Program-made: the position numbers and the translations under genes
Notes under the pieces: generated by a model
The model's database searches: none
The model's input: only the letters and a program-made list of their open reading frames with translations
What the model was told of the DNA's origin: nothing
Origin: Megalonaias nervosa
Lineage: Eukaryota > Mollusca > Bivalvia > Unionida > Unionidae
Length of the DNA: 64,000 nucleotides
Direction: 5' to 3'
NCBI GenBank assembly: GCA_016617855.1
Contig: JAECUM010017426.1
Span: 1-64,000 of the forward strand
Shown here: positions 10,358 through 20,167 of the stretch, in pieces
Position numbering within the stretch: the stretch's first letter is position 1
Layout of the letters: each line of letters opens with the position of its first letter

Positions 10358-12740
10358 TTATATTTTCCCGTTGGTTCAAAAAGAACGGGCGATTACATCG
10401 AAAAATCTAACAGGTCATACCTTTTTGAGGTGAGTAACATTTTTCTCCAGTCCCTAGAGGTATCATTTGCTCTTCAAAGCTAAATTTGTTGTGTTTCTTA
10501 TTTCCGAACTACTCTTTGTTTATCAATGCTAGTACATTGTAAGTATATGGCTTAAACTATGGGCAACTAAACTTATAAGGAACTGCCTTAAAGCATAGTT
10601 TAATTGATGTGTACATTTTGAAGCAAATCATTAAAATTTCTTTTTAAAAAAGGCCACGGGGAATAAGGAGTTTACCATTCTCAGTGATTTTCCAACAACA
10701 TGTGAGTCATTCCGGAGGATCGTATTCGAGCGCTAAATTCATTTGATTAGCATCGTCGGAGAGGTAGAGACAATATATAAATTCGGTATCGGCGCTTCAC
10801 AAGACATAACATATAAAGTAATAAACCATTTATCTCGCTTGAAAGGGTATTTAAACCATGAATACCAAACTAATTTCATTGATCATCGCTTGGAAGCATA
10901 TGTTGAAATTATTCGAAATTTACTGATAAACAGATCTACAGGATGGCTTGTATCCGCTTAGCACTCATTTGCACTTATAAAGAACGTTTCAGAAAAAATA
11001 TTTTGTTTACATTAATTTTTTATTTCATATATATAATGTTTTATGCCCTTTTCAATCCATCTGTCTATAAGTATTTTTAGAACGAATATACATATGTATG
11101 TATGTGCGTACGTACATATGCATGTATGTATGTATGCATGTGTGTATGTGTGTGTGCGCGTGCGTGCGTGCGTACGTACGTATGCATGCATGTATGTATG
11201 TACGTACGTATGTATATGTATGTTTGTATGTGTGTATGCATAAATGTATGTTTTTGCATCTATGTAGGTAATTATGCGTGCCTATATTTATATATGCGTG
11301 TATTGACTGTATTAATTCCACTCTGGGATTTTAAACATTGTTTAAACATAGAATCCAACGTCTTTCCATTTGGCGGTAAACAGTATACACGTTTTTTATA
11401 TCATCTTTGCGTAAAGTAATATTTTAACAATCTTTGCAGAATCGTATTCACTTTAAACCGACGGTTGAAGTCGAAATCGGATTGATTCAGATCGAGTGTG
11501 ATGACATTACTGTTGACAGTGACTATCTGTTATGCAACTTGAACGTAATACAGTTTGAAAAGATAGTGTATATTAATGTCAGATAATATAGGACGAAATA
11601 CCAATTTTGTTAAGTATTACGTTAAATGGTGAATTTAATGATCCGAGATCTGTGTGTTCTAAATAAATCAACATTAGTATGTCCATGTAATTGTGCTCTT
11701 GATTTCGATCATTACATACGAATAAAATGTTTCGAGAAAAACGGCGCATTGCCATTTAAAGATATATACTTTATTTGCAAATGATGATGCGAGTATCTAG
11801 ATCAGGTTATTGTGCGAACCTCCCAGTTTCTTTTAAATAATAACATCTCAATATATTTTTAAAAAATTTTTTCAAACATATTTTTAAGGAAACAAAAGTG
11901 AGAAATGTTCAGGTTGTATTAAGTCCAGAAGAATGCAGTTTTTGCTTTTCATCCGACATCAACAATACTGTTGTGGTTTTGAGAAGAAGATTACGCCTGC
12001 GAGAAGGAATAGAAGTGTTCAACACACTCATCAACTGCTGATTTTGACTTTTGCATAAAGAACGAGTTTGTTCTTTTTTTTTTTAAAGCAAGACTTCTGA
12101 AAACTACTGATCAAATATACATATTCCTATTTAATTTAGGATTCTTCTGCTTTTCTTTCTTTCACAGCCCAGATACCAAGAACGGGGAATGTTTTGTAGC
12201 CTCTCCTCTAATGATAGATTTCATGGAGAGATCTGGAAATATTGACATTATAGGAATTATCGAGGCAATGAGGAACGAAAGGAATGATATCATCGATACC
12301 ATCGTTAGTATAACTCATCCTTGGTTACAGCTTTTGTTTGGAAATTTTACGTTCAACAGCATCGACTTTATATTTGCATTTACATTCAATAAGAAAACAA
12401 AAATATGAACACACGTTCTGGACACCTAGACATATCTGCTATTTCCAACTGGTACAAATCCTGGTACTGTAACACCATTTGAAAATTCGGACATTTGTTG
12501 CTAGTTACCAATGAAGTACTGATAATAGTTTAGTGCATTAATTTCTGGAGTTTCGGAGCTTTAAGAGTTTGGAGAGTTATCAAGATATTTGTCCTTTTTA
12601 TCACATATTAAGACCCAATTACATTTTCTACATTTCAGGACAGGTTCTAAATTTTGTCACGATGTTATTTTCAAGTGGATTGCTGATGAAGATAAATGAT
12701 GAATGGGAGCAGTAACAGCTATAGATTTCAATAGCATAAG
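10358..12740 (+). other. Region with several exon-like open segments, no confident gene
   Basis: Segment 10358-10429 is open and ends at a consensus donor GTGAGT. Segment 10653-10701 starts after AAAAAAG, stays open in compatible phase and also ends at GTGAGT. Further open segments follow acceptor-like tracts: 11440-11586 after TTTGCAG, 12168-12408 after TTCTTTCACAG, and one from about 12652 after TACATTTCAG. The last three run to a stop without a clear donor, and not every phase joins. This may be a decayed or poorly resolved multi-exon host gene. No homology was recognised. Confidence 0.25.
11092..11240. repeat. Tetranucleotide (ATGT/GTAC)-type microsatellite
   Basis: Imperfect TATG/TACG/TGTG units fill the interval and generate long Cys/Val/Tyr- or His/Thr-rich frames on both strands, none of them genes. 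Confidence 0.9.
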
Positions 12741-14187
12741 CAAATCACATTTCGGAGTATCCCAGGACTGACACTTGGAACATAAACCATGCTGGTAGTC
12801 ATAAAGATATATAACTCACACTGATACTCAATGATCGTTATAAAAAAACTCATAATTTGCTAACATGTTTATTAGAATGATGACTAAGTTGATGAAAACA
12901 CGTCACGTAGTAAATTATAAACTCAGCTTGTTTCTTTAATGTGTCTTCAGTGCAGTCTATATATCCTCTCCATCACTGTATCACTTTAATGCTCATTGTT
13001 TAAAAATAATAAAGATAAAAAGAGATATAAAAATATAAAATAATGCAGGTTACTTGTTTCCTTTCATTCTTTAAGACATGTTTCGTGACTTTCTCGAAAA
13101 TCAAAATTGTCATTTAATACATTCAAGCAACCTAGTTGAAATTCTCACTCGTTTAAAATATCAAGTATGGAGCTATCCGAAGTGATCTCTTAATGAAATG
13201 AGACATTTACGATCGTTGTCCATCTGCCTTATAAAGAATGGGTTTGTTTCATTTGCATATGGATCTTTTTTATTTAATCGCATACAGTATGGAATAAGTA
13301 ACAAATATTCAGTATAAATATTAAGTCCAAATGACATAAGAAAACGAAACAATTGTCAGAGACAGAGATTGTTACTTTTATGGCCAAACACCTGTTCTGT
13401 GCATAAGAGATAAAATAGACACTACAATATACAATGCACCGTGATATACTACACATTCAAACGGAGAGATACAGTCAAAATATGAAACTCACTTTGTTCC
13501 AGACTCAGTGAAAATTTAACTTAAAAAAGGCAAACATAGTCTAAAGAAGGATAATAATCGATTCCCTGTCATCATGAAACGACTGAAAATAAAATCCACA
13601 GAAAGTTAGAACCGTCTCCACGATCTAACGGTAAATTTGACTAGTAAATGACATAACGTAAAAAAACAGGCCTTAAATGATGTGCGATTCTTGAGTACAC
13701 TTTTATAATATATTAAAGAAGTTATATATGATAAGGAATATAACCTTTCCCTGTTAATGTAGTGTTACCACGTTTGGCTTATTATAAAATGTGTATGTAT
13801 GTGCTAGTGTGCCAACAATCTTGATGGATCACAACGATACAATCCAAAATGTCATAACTAAATTTGCAACAATCCCTCTGTAGTGATTTAGTCATAAAAT
13901 CAAAGAGTACTTAATAATTCAAATACCAAATTAAATAAATACATATTTTCAAATATTAACTTAAAAACAACTTAACTTGACTCCACTAAGTCTGACGTGA
14001 AGATATGGAATGAGTAATTCCGATAAAGATCGATCTTAATATGAAAACCTAAGACACGATTACAGGTCCAGTGTGAGCGTAATCTTAATGTAAATTTCCA
14101 TCAAACAGCAAATAAATTCGTTTCTAGAAAATTCTAAGCTCAGAAACGTTTCTGTATGTTTAAACTCAAACCTAGATAAACATGTCT
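12741..14187. other. Non-coding host sequence up to the Polinton insertion
   Basis: AT-rich unique-looking sequence with no supported gene, RNA or long repeat. It ends at the target-site base pair ACCCT. Confidence 0.6.
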
Positions 14188-14192
14188 ACCCT
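14188..14192. repeat. Target site duplication, left copy (ACCCT)
   Basis: ACCCT precedes the AGCAGCAGG terminus here and follows the opposite terminus at 30336-30340. Because the terminal bases also match, the shared direct repeat can be read as TACCCTA. Polintons usually duplicate 6 bp, so the exact cut is ambiguous by a base. Confidence 0.75.
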
Positions 14193-14434
14193 AGCAGCAG
14201 GTAGGGTGAACAGACCATTTTGCTGGAGACCTTATTTATGAAAAATAAAACTTCCTACGAAAATGAAATCTCAAGGTCAATAACGTTAAACCAAAACCTC
14301 TGTCAGGCCGTGAGATTTCTCTAATTGGGTTAGCTCATTTTGTTACATCATCTGACGCGCGTTTTTATTTTATGGTGTGTTTACGCGCTGGTCACTCAAC
14401 GCTGGTCGTTCACCCTCCCTGCTGCTATAATTAA
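14193..14434 (+). repeat. Polinton left terminal inverted repeat
   Basis: It matches the reverse complement of 30097-30335 with about ten differences. It starts AGCAGCAGGTAGGGTGAAC. Near its inner end (14408-14426) is GTTCACCCTCCCTGCTGCT, so the repeat is itself bounded by short inverted repeats. The first gene starts about 20 bp inside. Confidence 0.95.
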
Positions 14435-14455
14435 ATCATTATTGTTATATCAGTA

Positions 14456-15541
14456 ATGATAGGAGAATCTCACACAACTAGATTAGCTCGAGAGCGACTA
14501 GATGCAATTAAGAAATATTTACCCGTCCATGATGCTGTCAAGCAACAACTACAATCACGTCAGGAATCTCAAGTTGAATTTGCAGAGGATACAAAACAAT
14601 TATTTAAACCTATTACAGAAACAACTAAAGGTCTTCTTCCTGTATTAGAGAAAACCGCTGAAGCAACTGGAACAATAGCAGAAAGAACTAAGAAAACACA
14701 AAGGATTTTACGAGAACTTCCAGGCGAAATAGCTGCTGCTCAACCAATGCATGAAATACTTAGAGGTATTGAACAAGTTCGTGATGAAACAGGTGATATA
14801 AAGGATCGTACACCAGAACCAGAAGAACTAGAAGAAGAACAAGCAAGAGAGAGAATTGATATAGGTGACAAATTTACCGAAGATACTGTTATTGATATTA
14901 AAAAGATTAAAAGTGTAGGAGAATTAGCTGCGATTGCTGTGAAAGGCTGTAATGAACGAGGACAATTTTTAAAACCTGAATATGCTGATAAAACTATGAG
15001 TCGTGAAGCTTGGTACAAATGGATATTTAGCATGAAGAATAATCTTGATCAGGCCCGAGATAGTGATCCAAAATATATGGAATATATTCATGCAGTAGAT
15101 AGTTATATTTCGTTTATACAATTACCGCTAGAACAACAACAACAATTACTAAAACAACGACAACAAAAACAACAAAAACAAAAATCTTCAAAATCACAAA
15201 CATGGGAAGGATCACTTCGTGATTATCCAGAATCGCCAAAAACACCACCGAAACCAAGTAAAAAAACACCACCGAAACCAAGTGAAAAAGAATTTCAAGA
15301 CGCTCCTGGCACAACTGGAAGGGATTTAGGAAGTGGTCTTATTAATTGTCCTAATAACGTCCTTGCCGATGTCGATTGACTAGAAATTCTCATTGGAGGA
15401 AAACGAGCTGGTAATAATTCCCCAGAAATCATTAATGAAGCAGCTGATATTTGTCAACGATTATTTACAGGTGGAATTATGGATATTAATGTATATCGGT
15501 TCCTTATTAATGAAATCGCCGATGATTATCACAGTGATTGA
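14456..15541 (+). pseudogene. Coiled-coil virion-associated protein, interrupted by a TGA
   Basis: The frame runs from ATG 14456 to TGA 15377-15379 (307 residues), then continues open in the same frame for about 53 codons to TGA 15539-15541. The first stop therefore looks like a nonsense change. The N-terminal ~130 residues are heptad-rich, with Thr/Glu/Lys spacing typical of coiled coil. A poly-Gln/Lys stretch near residues 225-245 and a proline-rich PPKPS direct repeat near 260-275 follow. The segment after the stop is ordered-looking (starting LEILIGGKRAGNN). The position as first virion gene suggests a structural or scaffolding role, but I recognise no family. The codon use matches the neighbouring viral genes. 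Confidence 0.6.
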
Positions 15542-15602
15542 GTATGTAATTAGATACAATGACTATAATAAGATGATCATACATAATACTCATAGACCAA
15601 CC

Positions 15603-16031
15603 ATGGTCAGGGTAATAAATTCACGATTACCAATATACAAAACGACCTACGGAGATGGACTAGGTGATGTTGTTCAAGGTCTATTTAGAAGGATAGCCCC
15701 AAAAGCAATACCGCTTGCAAAGCAACTAGGAATGAAAGCGATTGACGTTGTTCGTGAAAAAGGTATTGGCGCTGTTGGTGATGTTGCTAGCAAAGCATTC
15801 TCAGCAATCAAGGATAGACTAGCACGATTAATACGACGAAAACCTTAGCCACCAGTGAAACTGGCCAGTACTGAAGTGATGCCCGCAAATGTCAGTAAAA
15901 TAATAAATCAAGCTGCTAATCAAAAACTAGCCGAGTTAGCTGGTGTACCAATGTCAGAAAAAGAAAAAAAAAATATAACCGCTAGTCTGATAGCAGGAAG
16001 CGGTCTTCGTGTTAGACGAAGACGACAATAA
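15603..16031 (+). pseudogene. Small basic pX/core-like virion protein, interrupted by a TAG
   Basis: From ATG 15603 the frame encodes a Gly/Ala-rich amphipathic protein containing GDGLGDVVQGLFRRIAP. It ends at TAG 15846-15848 and stays open in the same frame to TAA 16029-16031. The far end has a basic tail GSGLRVRRRRQ. The full frame would be about 142 residues, the size and character of adenovirus pX/mu-like core proteins reported in adintoviruses. An upstream extension to 15393 is open but looks unlike the rest and is in the shadow of the previous gene, so I prefer the start at 15603. Assignment rests on composition and position. The capsid gene starts 5 bp downstream. Confidence 0.55.
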
Positions 16032-16036
16032 TAAAG

Positions 16037-17460
16037 ATGTTCAAGCGTATGTCTGATCCCGCATTTGACATGGACGCACCAGTACTTAAAAACGAGTATG
16101 TGCGCGATTATCAGTATTATTCTTATGACGCACGAATTCCAGATCAGCGTGGACGAATTGAACAACAGATTCATGATACAAGCAGATATTTCTTACCCGC
16201 TGCGGCATTTATTGAAGTAGAAGGTGAAATTTTAAGAGCAGATAATAATGCTGCGATGGATGAAAATTATATGATTGGTTTTATTAATAATGGTATTATG
16301 GCGTTGTTTGACTGCGCTACGTATATGATTGATGGGAAAAATATTGAAACAATTCAGAAAGATGTTGATGTTGCTACAACAATATTAAGTCTAGCAAGAT
16401 ACAGCGATGATTATTCAAGATCAGCTGGTCCGTCAATGATGTTTACCAAGGATACAGCTGATCATCCAGATAACAGACAACATTATTAATACAATTGACA
16501 TTAGTCAGTGCAGTTGATCCACAACCAGCAGGAATGATAGTTAGACCCGCTGCAGCATTTTCAACGCTACAAAGAGTCAATACAGGATTCAACTTAGGAT
16601 TTGCGACGCGTAAAACAATGTTACAAGGTAATAACAGAACTTTTTCATTTGCGATTCCACTATCACATATATTTGGATTTTGTAGAAATGTTAGAAAAGT
16701 TATTTTCTGAGCCAAGCATACAGTTGTACTCGTACGAAAGGCTACAGATGATGATGCAATATGGCGTGTTATACCAGCAGCTAATCCAGAACAACATGTT
16801 GGAAAAGTAGTTTTAACAAAACTTTCATTGTGGATGCCAGTAATGACTCCAACAATACTTGAAGAAGAACGTTTACTTTCTTTTATGGATCAAGGTGGTA
16901 AATCAGTGCTGTCATGGTTAACAATGACCACAGATGCTGTGCAGAGCGCTGTTAATGGTTTATTTACTTGGCATATAGCTTCTCAGCAAGGTGTTTCAGC
17001 ACCAAGACATATATTTATTGCATTACAAGATGCTGCACGAGTAAATTCACAAAATCACAGCATAATGATATTTGATAAACTCGGTGTTTCTGAAGTTTCG
17101 TTGAGAATAAATGGACATCAAGAATCAGCTGAAGATATATTATTAAATTTTGAACAAAATCATGTTGCACGTGCATATCATCGATTAATGACATTCATGG
17201 GGCGTGATCAAAATGTTGATTCTGGTTTACAAATATCACAGTTAGATTTTACAACGCTGTATCCGATTTATTACTTTTCGCTGAAACATTTAGATTTAAC
17301 CAGACAGTCCGTCGTTGACATACATTTTCGAGCTCGCGTAAACCGAGGAGTTATTGCTAATTACAGAGCAATTGCTGTCATACTCAGCGATAAATCAATG
17401 CTACTTGAAGGTGTTGGTGGACGAATGCGAGTCGTTGATGCCCCAGTAGAAAATATGTAA
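16037..17460 (+). pseudogene. Major capsid protein (double jelly-roll, hexon-like), broken
   Basis: It forms the main shell capsomer in Polinton/adintovirus virions. ATG 16037 opens 150 residues in one frame. Between about 16474 and 16490 the coding frame shifts by one base and continues to an in-frame TGA at 16708-16710, then runs on in the same frame to TAA at 17458-17460. The total span of about 474 codons fits the family. Diagnostic segments are the mid-protein block KHTVVLVRKATDDDAIWRV, followed by a Trp-Met-Pro strand and SWL segment, and the C-terminal DFTTLYPIYYF strand motif. The gene lies between pX-like and minor virion genes, as expected. One frameshift and one nonsense codon make it non-functional as read. 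Confidence 0.85.
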
Positions 17461-17495
17461 TTAGATCCTGATTTAAAAAACGATGATAGTTATAA

Positions 17496-18054
17496 ATGTC
17501 ATATCAACATGTTAATGTCAGTCTGACTCCTGGTCAGATTAAAAAGCTACAATCATCATCAAAAAATAATTGTGCTGTAAAAATGTCACTAAAGCGAGAA
17601 CAAATCGCAGGTGGTCCGAATAAGCTATCATCAGAATGCCAGCATAGGCACTTCAATGAAGCGAAAAAACAAACAAAGGTATAAAACTTAATCTTTCTGC
17701 GGGTGCCATTAAAGACATCGCTAAAACGGGTGGCATATTTTCACTTCTTACAACGTTACCAGCGATAATAGCCGCTGCAGCCCCAGCTGTTGCAAAAGCT
17801 GCTGCATTAGGCGCTGTTGGAACCGCTGCTGGAATGGTGTTAAAGAAAGCAATGGGTCAAGGAATTATACACGCAGAAAACTTAAAAAAAGATCACGGGA
17901 AAAACAACACGGAAGACGTCTAAGAGCACCAAACGTGCCACAGCCGGGCCGTCTAAGATTATCAGGCCCAGTATACGGTCGCGGTCTAAGACTTCCAGGG
18001 ACCCCATATTCGTGGTACGGAAAAGGTCTAAGATTGCTCGGGACAGTTCGATGA
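17496..18054 (+). pseudogene. Membrane-active minor virion protein (pVI-like), two frameshifts
   Basis: The N-terminal segment contains the repeated pattern SLTPGQIKKLQ ... NLSAGAIKDIAK. A strongly hydrophobic Ala-rich stretch follows (roughly 17730-17850). A basic tail then has four GxxLRx units (GRRLRAP, GRLRLSG, GRGLRLPG, GKGLRLLG). The coding frame changes twice by a single base, at about 17678 after an AAAGG and within the A7 run 17884-17890. The last frame ends at TGA 18052-18054, overlapping the protease start. Hydrophobic helix plus basic tail resembles the membrane-lytic minor proteins of adeno-like capsids. Function is inferred from this and from position. Confidence 0.6.
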
Positions 18055-18512
18055 TTCTTCCTATGTCTAATTTTGATTTACTTAATGCTGCTAAGCAACT
18101 GAATATAAAAAACTTCAGAGATGTTTTTATGCGTGATCAATTACCTAGAACCGCTAGCGGTTCTGAAACTGGTATTATTAATCTCGATAAAAACTCTGGC
18201 CATGGCACTCACTGGGTTGCATATGCAATTGATCCACGTGGAATAATTTATTTTGATTCGTATGGGTTGGCACCACCAAAAGAATTTTTAAAATATGTTA
18301 GCAACATGCAAAGTATTCCAATCTGGTATTCAACATTACCAACACAAACATTAACAGATCCACCAGTATGTGGTCGTGAAACCCTCGCTGTACTCGACGC
18401 AATTTCACTGGCACCGCCAGGAAAACCACCTCATAAAGTCATACACGAATATACCACCACCAGGCATAGCCAGAACGCATCGCGTTCTGCAGACATTTTA
18501 AACAGACATTAG
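18051..18512 (+). CDS. Adenain-like capsid maturation cysteine protease
   Basis: It processes capsid proteins in adenovirus-like and Polinton virions. The catalytic residues are in order: His in GTHWVAY, Asp in IYFDSYG, Gln in PTQTL and Cys in PPVCG. These match the H-D/E-Q-C arrangement of the adenain/Ulp1 superfamily. I place the start at ATG 18051 (MILPMS), although the frame is open from GTG 18012. It gives about 153 residues, slightly short. It overlaps the tail of the preceding minor virion gene. The extreme C-terminus (from about 18455) reads as low-similarity sequence, so a frameshift near the end is possible. The reading frame itself has no stop. Confidence 0.8.
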   Translation: MILPMSNFDLLNAAKQLNIKNFRDVFMRDQLPRTASGSETGIINLDKNSGHGTHWVAYAIDPRGIIYFDSYGLAPPKEFLKYVSNMQSIPIWYSTLPTQTLTDPPVCGRETLAVLDAISLAPPGKPPHKVIHEYTTTRHSQNASRSADILNRH

Positions 18513-18523
18513 TAAATATAATA

Positions 18524-19616
18524 GTAGATATTTATGGAAGATCTTCTCGCAAAGCTCATCAGAAAGTCGATTTATCTAAATATGCAACTCTTGATCAGCT
18601 CAGAAATGAAATCGATGATTTATTAAATATCACAAGTGTGGATCAAAATGAAGTCGTTGTTTTTCAGGATAAACAAGGACGATTAAAAACAAGTAATATA
18701 CAACTGTCAGATGTACTTATACGAATTCCCACTGCGGTTATTAATAATATCGTTACTTTTGCTGATCAAGGTAAAATACAAGATTCCGGTAAGTCAGTTA
18801 ACGATTTTATCAAGCGAGCTGGTGATTTATTCACTGGTAACTTTATCATGAATCAAAATAAAATTACATACCTTGGAAACCCAACCGCAGATACAGACGC
18901 AGCAACAAAAAAATACGTCGATGATCAAGAATCTAAGTGCGTATTAGTCAACAGTGGTATAATGCGTGCATTTTCTCAACATGAATAATAATGGTATTAA
19001 TAACCTCAGAACACCAGAATTAAATTTTGATGCTGCAACGAAAAAATACGTCGATGATAGCAATATTCCGACGGTGACATCATTAACAACAATCAATGAT
19101 GAAATGACCGCATTTAGAACTGATTTTTCTAATCACGTACAAACGTTTCTAAATTTTCGTAGAAATATAAACAGATCTATTAATGACTTTTTTGGAAGTC
19201 CACCAACTGTTGACATAAAACTTGCTGACATTAATACAAAAATCAACGATATTGTTAGTGGAATTCCTAATATCATTGAAAAAACGAATCTGATTAAAAT
19301 TCCACACCAGAACGCGTTGCGTTCTCAAATTAACAATATCGTGTACACAGTAGCATCAGGATCATCAACATGGACACCGCGCGATAACACTCTCAAACAT
19401 ACCGCAGAAGTAACTGGGTTATACAGGCTGTCCATGTATGGGTTGGAAATTACTGCGGCCACTTCATCATCACCGAATGTACATTATAATCCTCTACTGG
19501 TGATGCTAAATAAGAACACCAAAGAAACATTTACGTTGACATCAACTGAAATGCCCCCGAGACGTTACTGGTGGTGTCTGGAATTCGTAGCTGAAACTCC
19601 TCAATTAATTACTTAA
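18524..19616 (+). pseudogene. Trimeric fiber/receptor-binding protein with phage-tail-fiber repeats, frameshifted
   Basis: The first frame (open from upstream of 18524, no clear ATG in phase; an ATG at 18534 is in another frame) has a coiled N-terminus. It then carries the module NQNKITYLGNPTADTDAATK followed by KYVDD. After a one-base frame change between about 18940 and 18975, a second module follows (NNNGINNL... DAATKKYVDD). The second frame then runs to TAA 19614-19616 with a coiled region and a β-rich C-terminal head with WTPRDN and YWWCLEF. The M-x-N-x-I-x-x-L...DAATKKYVD repeat is known from phage tail fibers and adintovirus fiber-like proteins. Role: spike for host attachment, inferred. 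Confidence 0.7.
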
Positions 19617-19634
19617 TTAAATGACATAATTATA

Positions 19635-20153
19635 ATGAATCAAACCCTAGTGACGGAGTCACTTATTGACGTGGATCGTTACAAATACAATCAAGTATGT
19701 GAGTGTCAAACCAAACTAAAAAATATCATCGACAATTATACAGTAAAAGTAAAAAAATATCGCAGGCGTGTGGTTATCATTGATATAATTGTTTACTCAG
19801 TTTCTGCTATCATCGCGTCCGCAGGTGTATTACTATCAACAATAACAATGACAGCACCTGCAGTTGTAACAATTGTCGTTTCAACGGCAACAACATGCGC
19901 AGGTATCCTCAGTATTGTCGCAAAGAAGATAGCTACATGTACAAACACAAAATTACACGAGTATATAATAAAACTACACAAGTCGGTGTCTGCATGCATT
20001 AAACTATCATCGTATCTTTCGGCGTATCTCAGTGATGGTAAAATATCCGATGAGGAGTTCATAACGATAATGAAAATTTATAATGAAGCATTCCTTGACA
20101 ATAGCCACCAAGGAGAAAAAATAAATGATCAAAACGTTCCCGATTTAAAATAA
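19635..20153 (+). CDS. Two-TM membrane protein of unknown function
   Basis: 172 residues, uninterrupted. Layout: a soluble N-terminus with Cys-rich NQVCECQTKL, then a basic stretch KKYRRRVV leading into hydrophobic segment 1 (about residues 48-68). A short turn and hydrophobic segment 2 (about 74-96) follow, then an amphipathic helical C-terminus. The two-helix hairpin with flanking helices resembles SLATT-like or holin-like topology, but no homology can be asserted. It starts 18 bp after the fiber stop and ends 14 bp before the minor capsid gene, within the plus-strand virion block. That suggests a virion-membrane or exit role. Confidence 0.65.
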   Translation: MNQTLVTESLIDVDRYKYNQVCECQTKLKNIIDNYTVKVKKYRRRVVIIDIIVYSVSAIIASAGVLLSTITMTAPAVVTIVVSTATTCAGILSIVAKKIATCTNTKLHEYIIKLHKSVSACIKLSSYLSAYLSDGKISDEEFITIMKIYNEAFLDNSHQGEKINDQNVPDLK

Positions 20154-20167
20154 TAACAGTAATAATA

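Noticed and set aside
11043..11419. Cys/Val/His-rich frames on both strands
   Set aside because: By-products of a tetranucleotide microsatellite.
18360..18400. Loss of the catalytic cysteine in the protease
   Set aside because: The Cys just downstream in the VCG motif is the family nucleophile and is present with its upstream Gln; the second, missing Cys is not catalytic.
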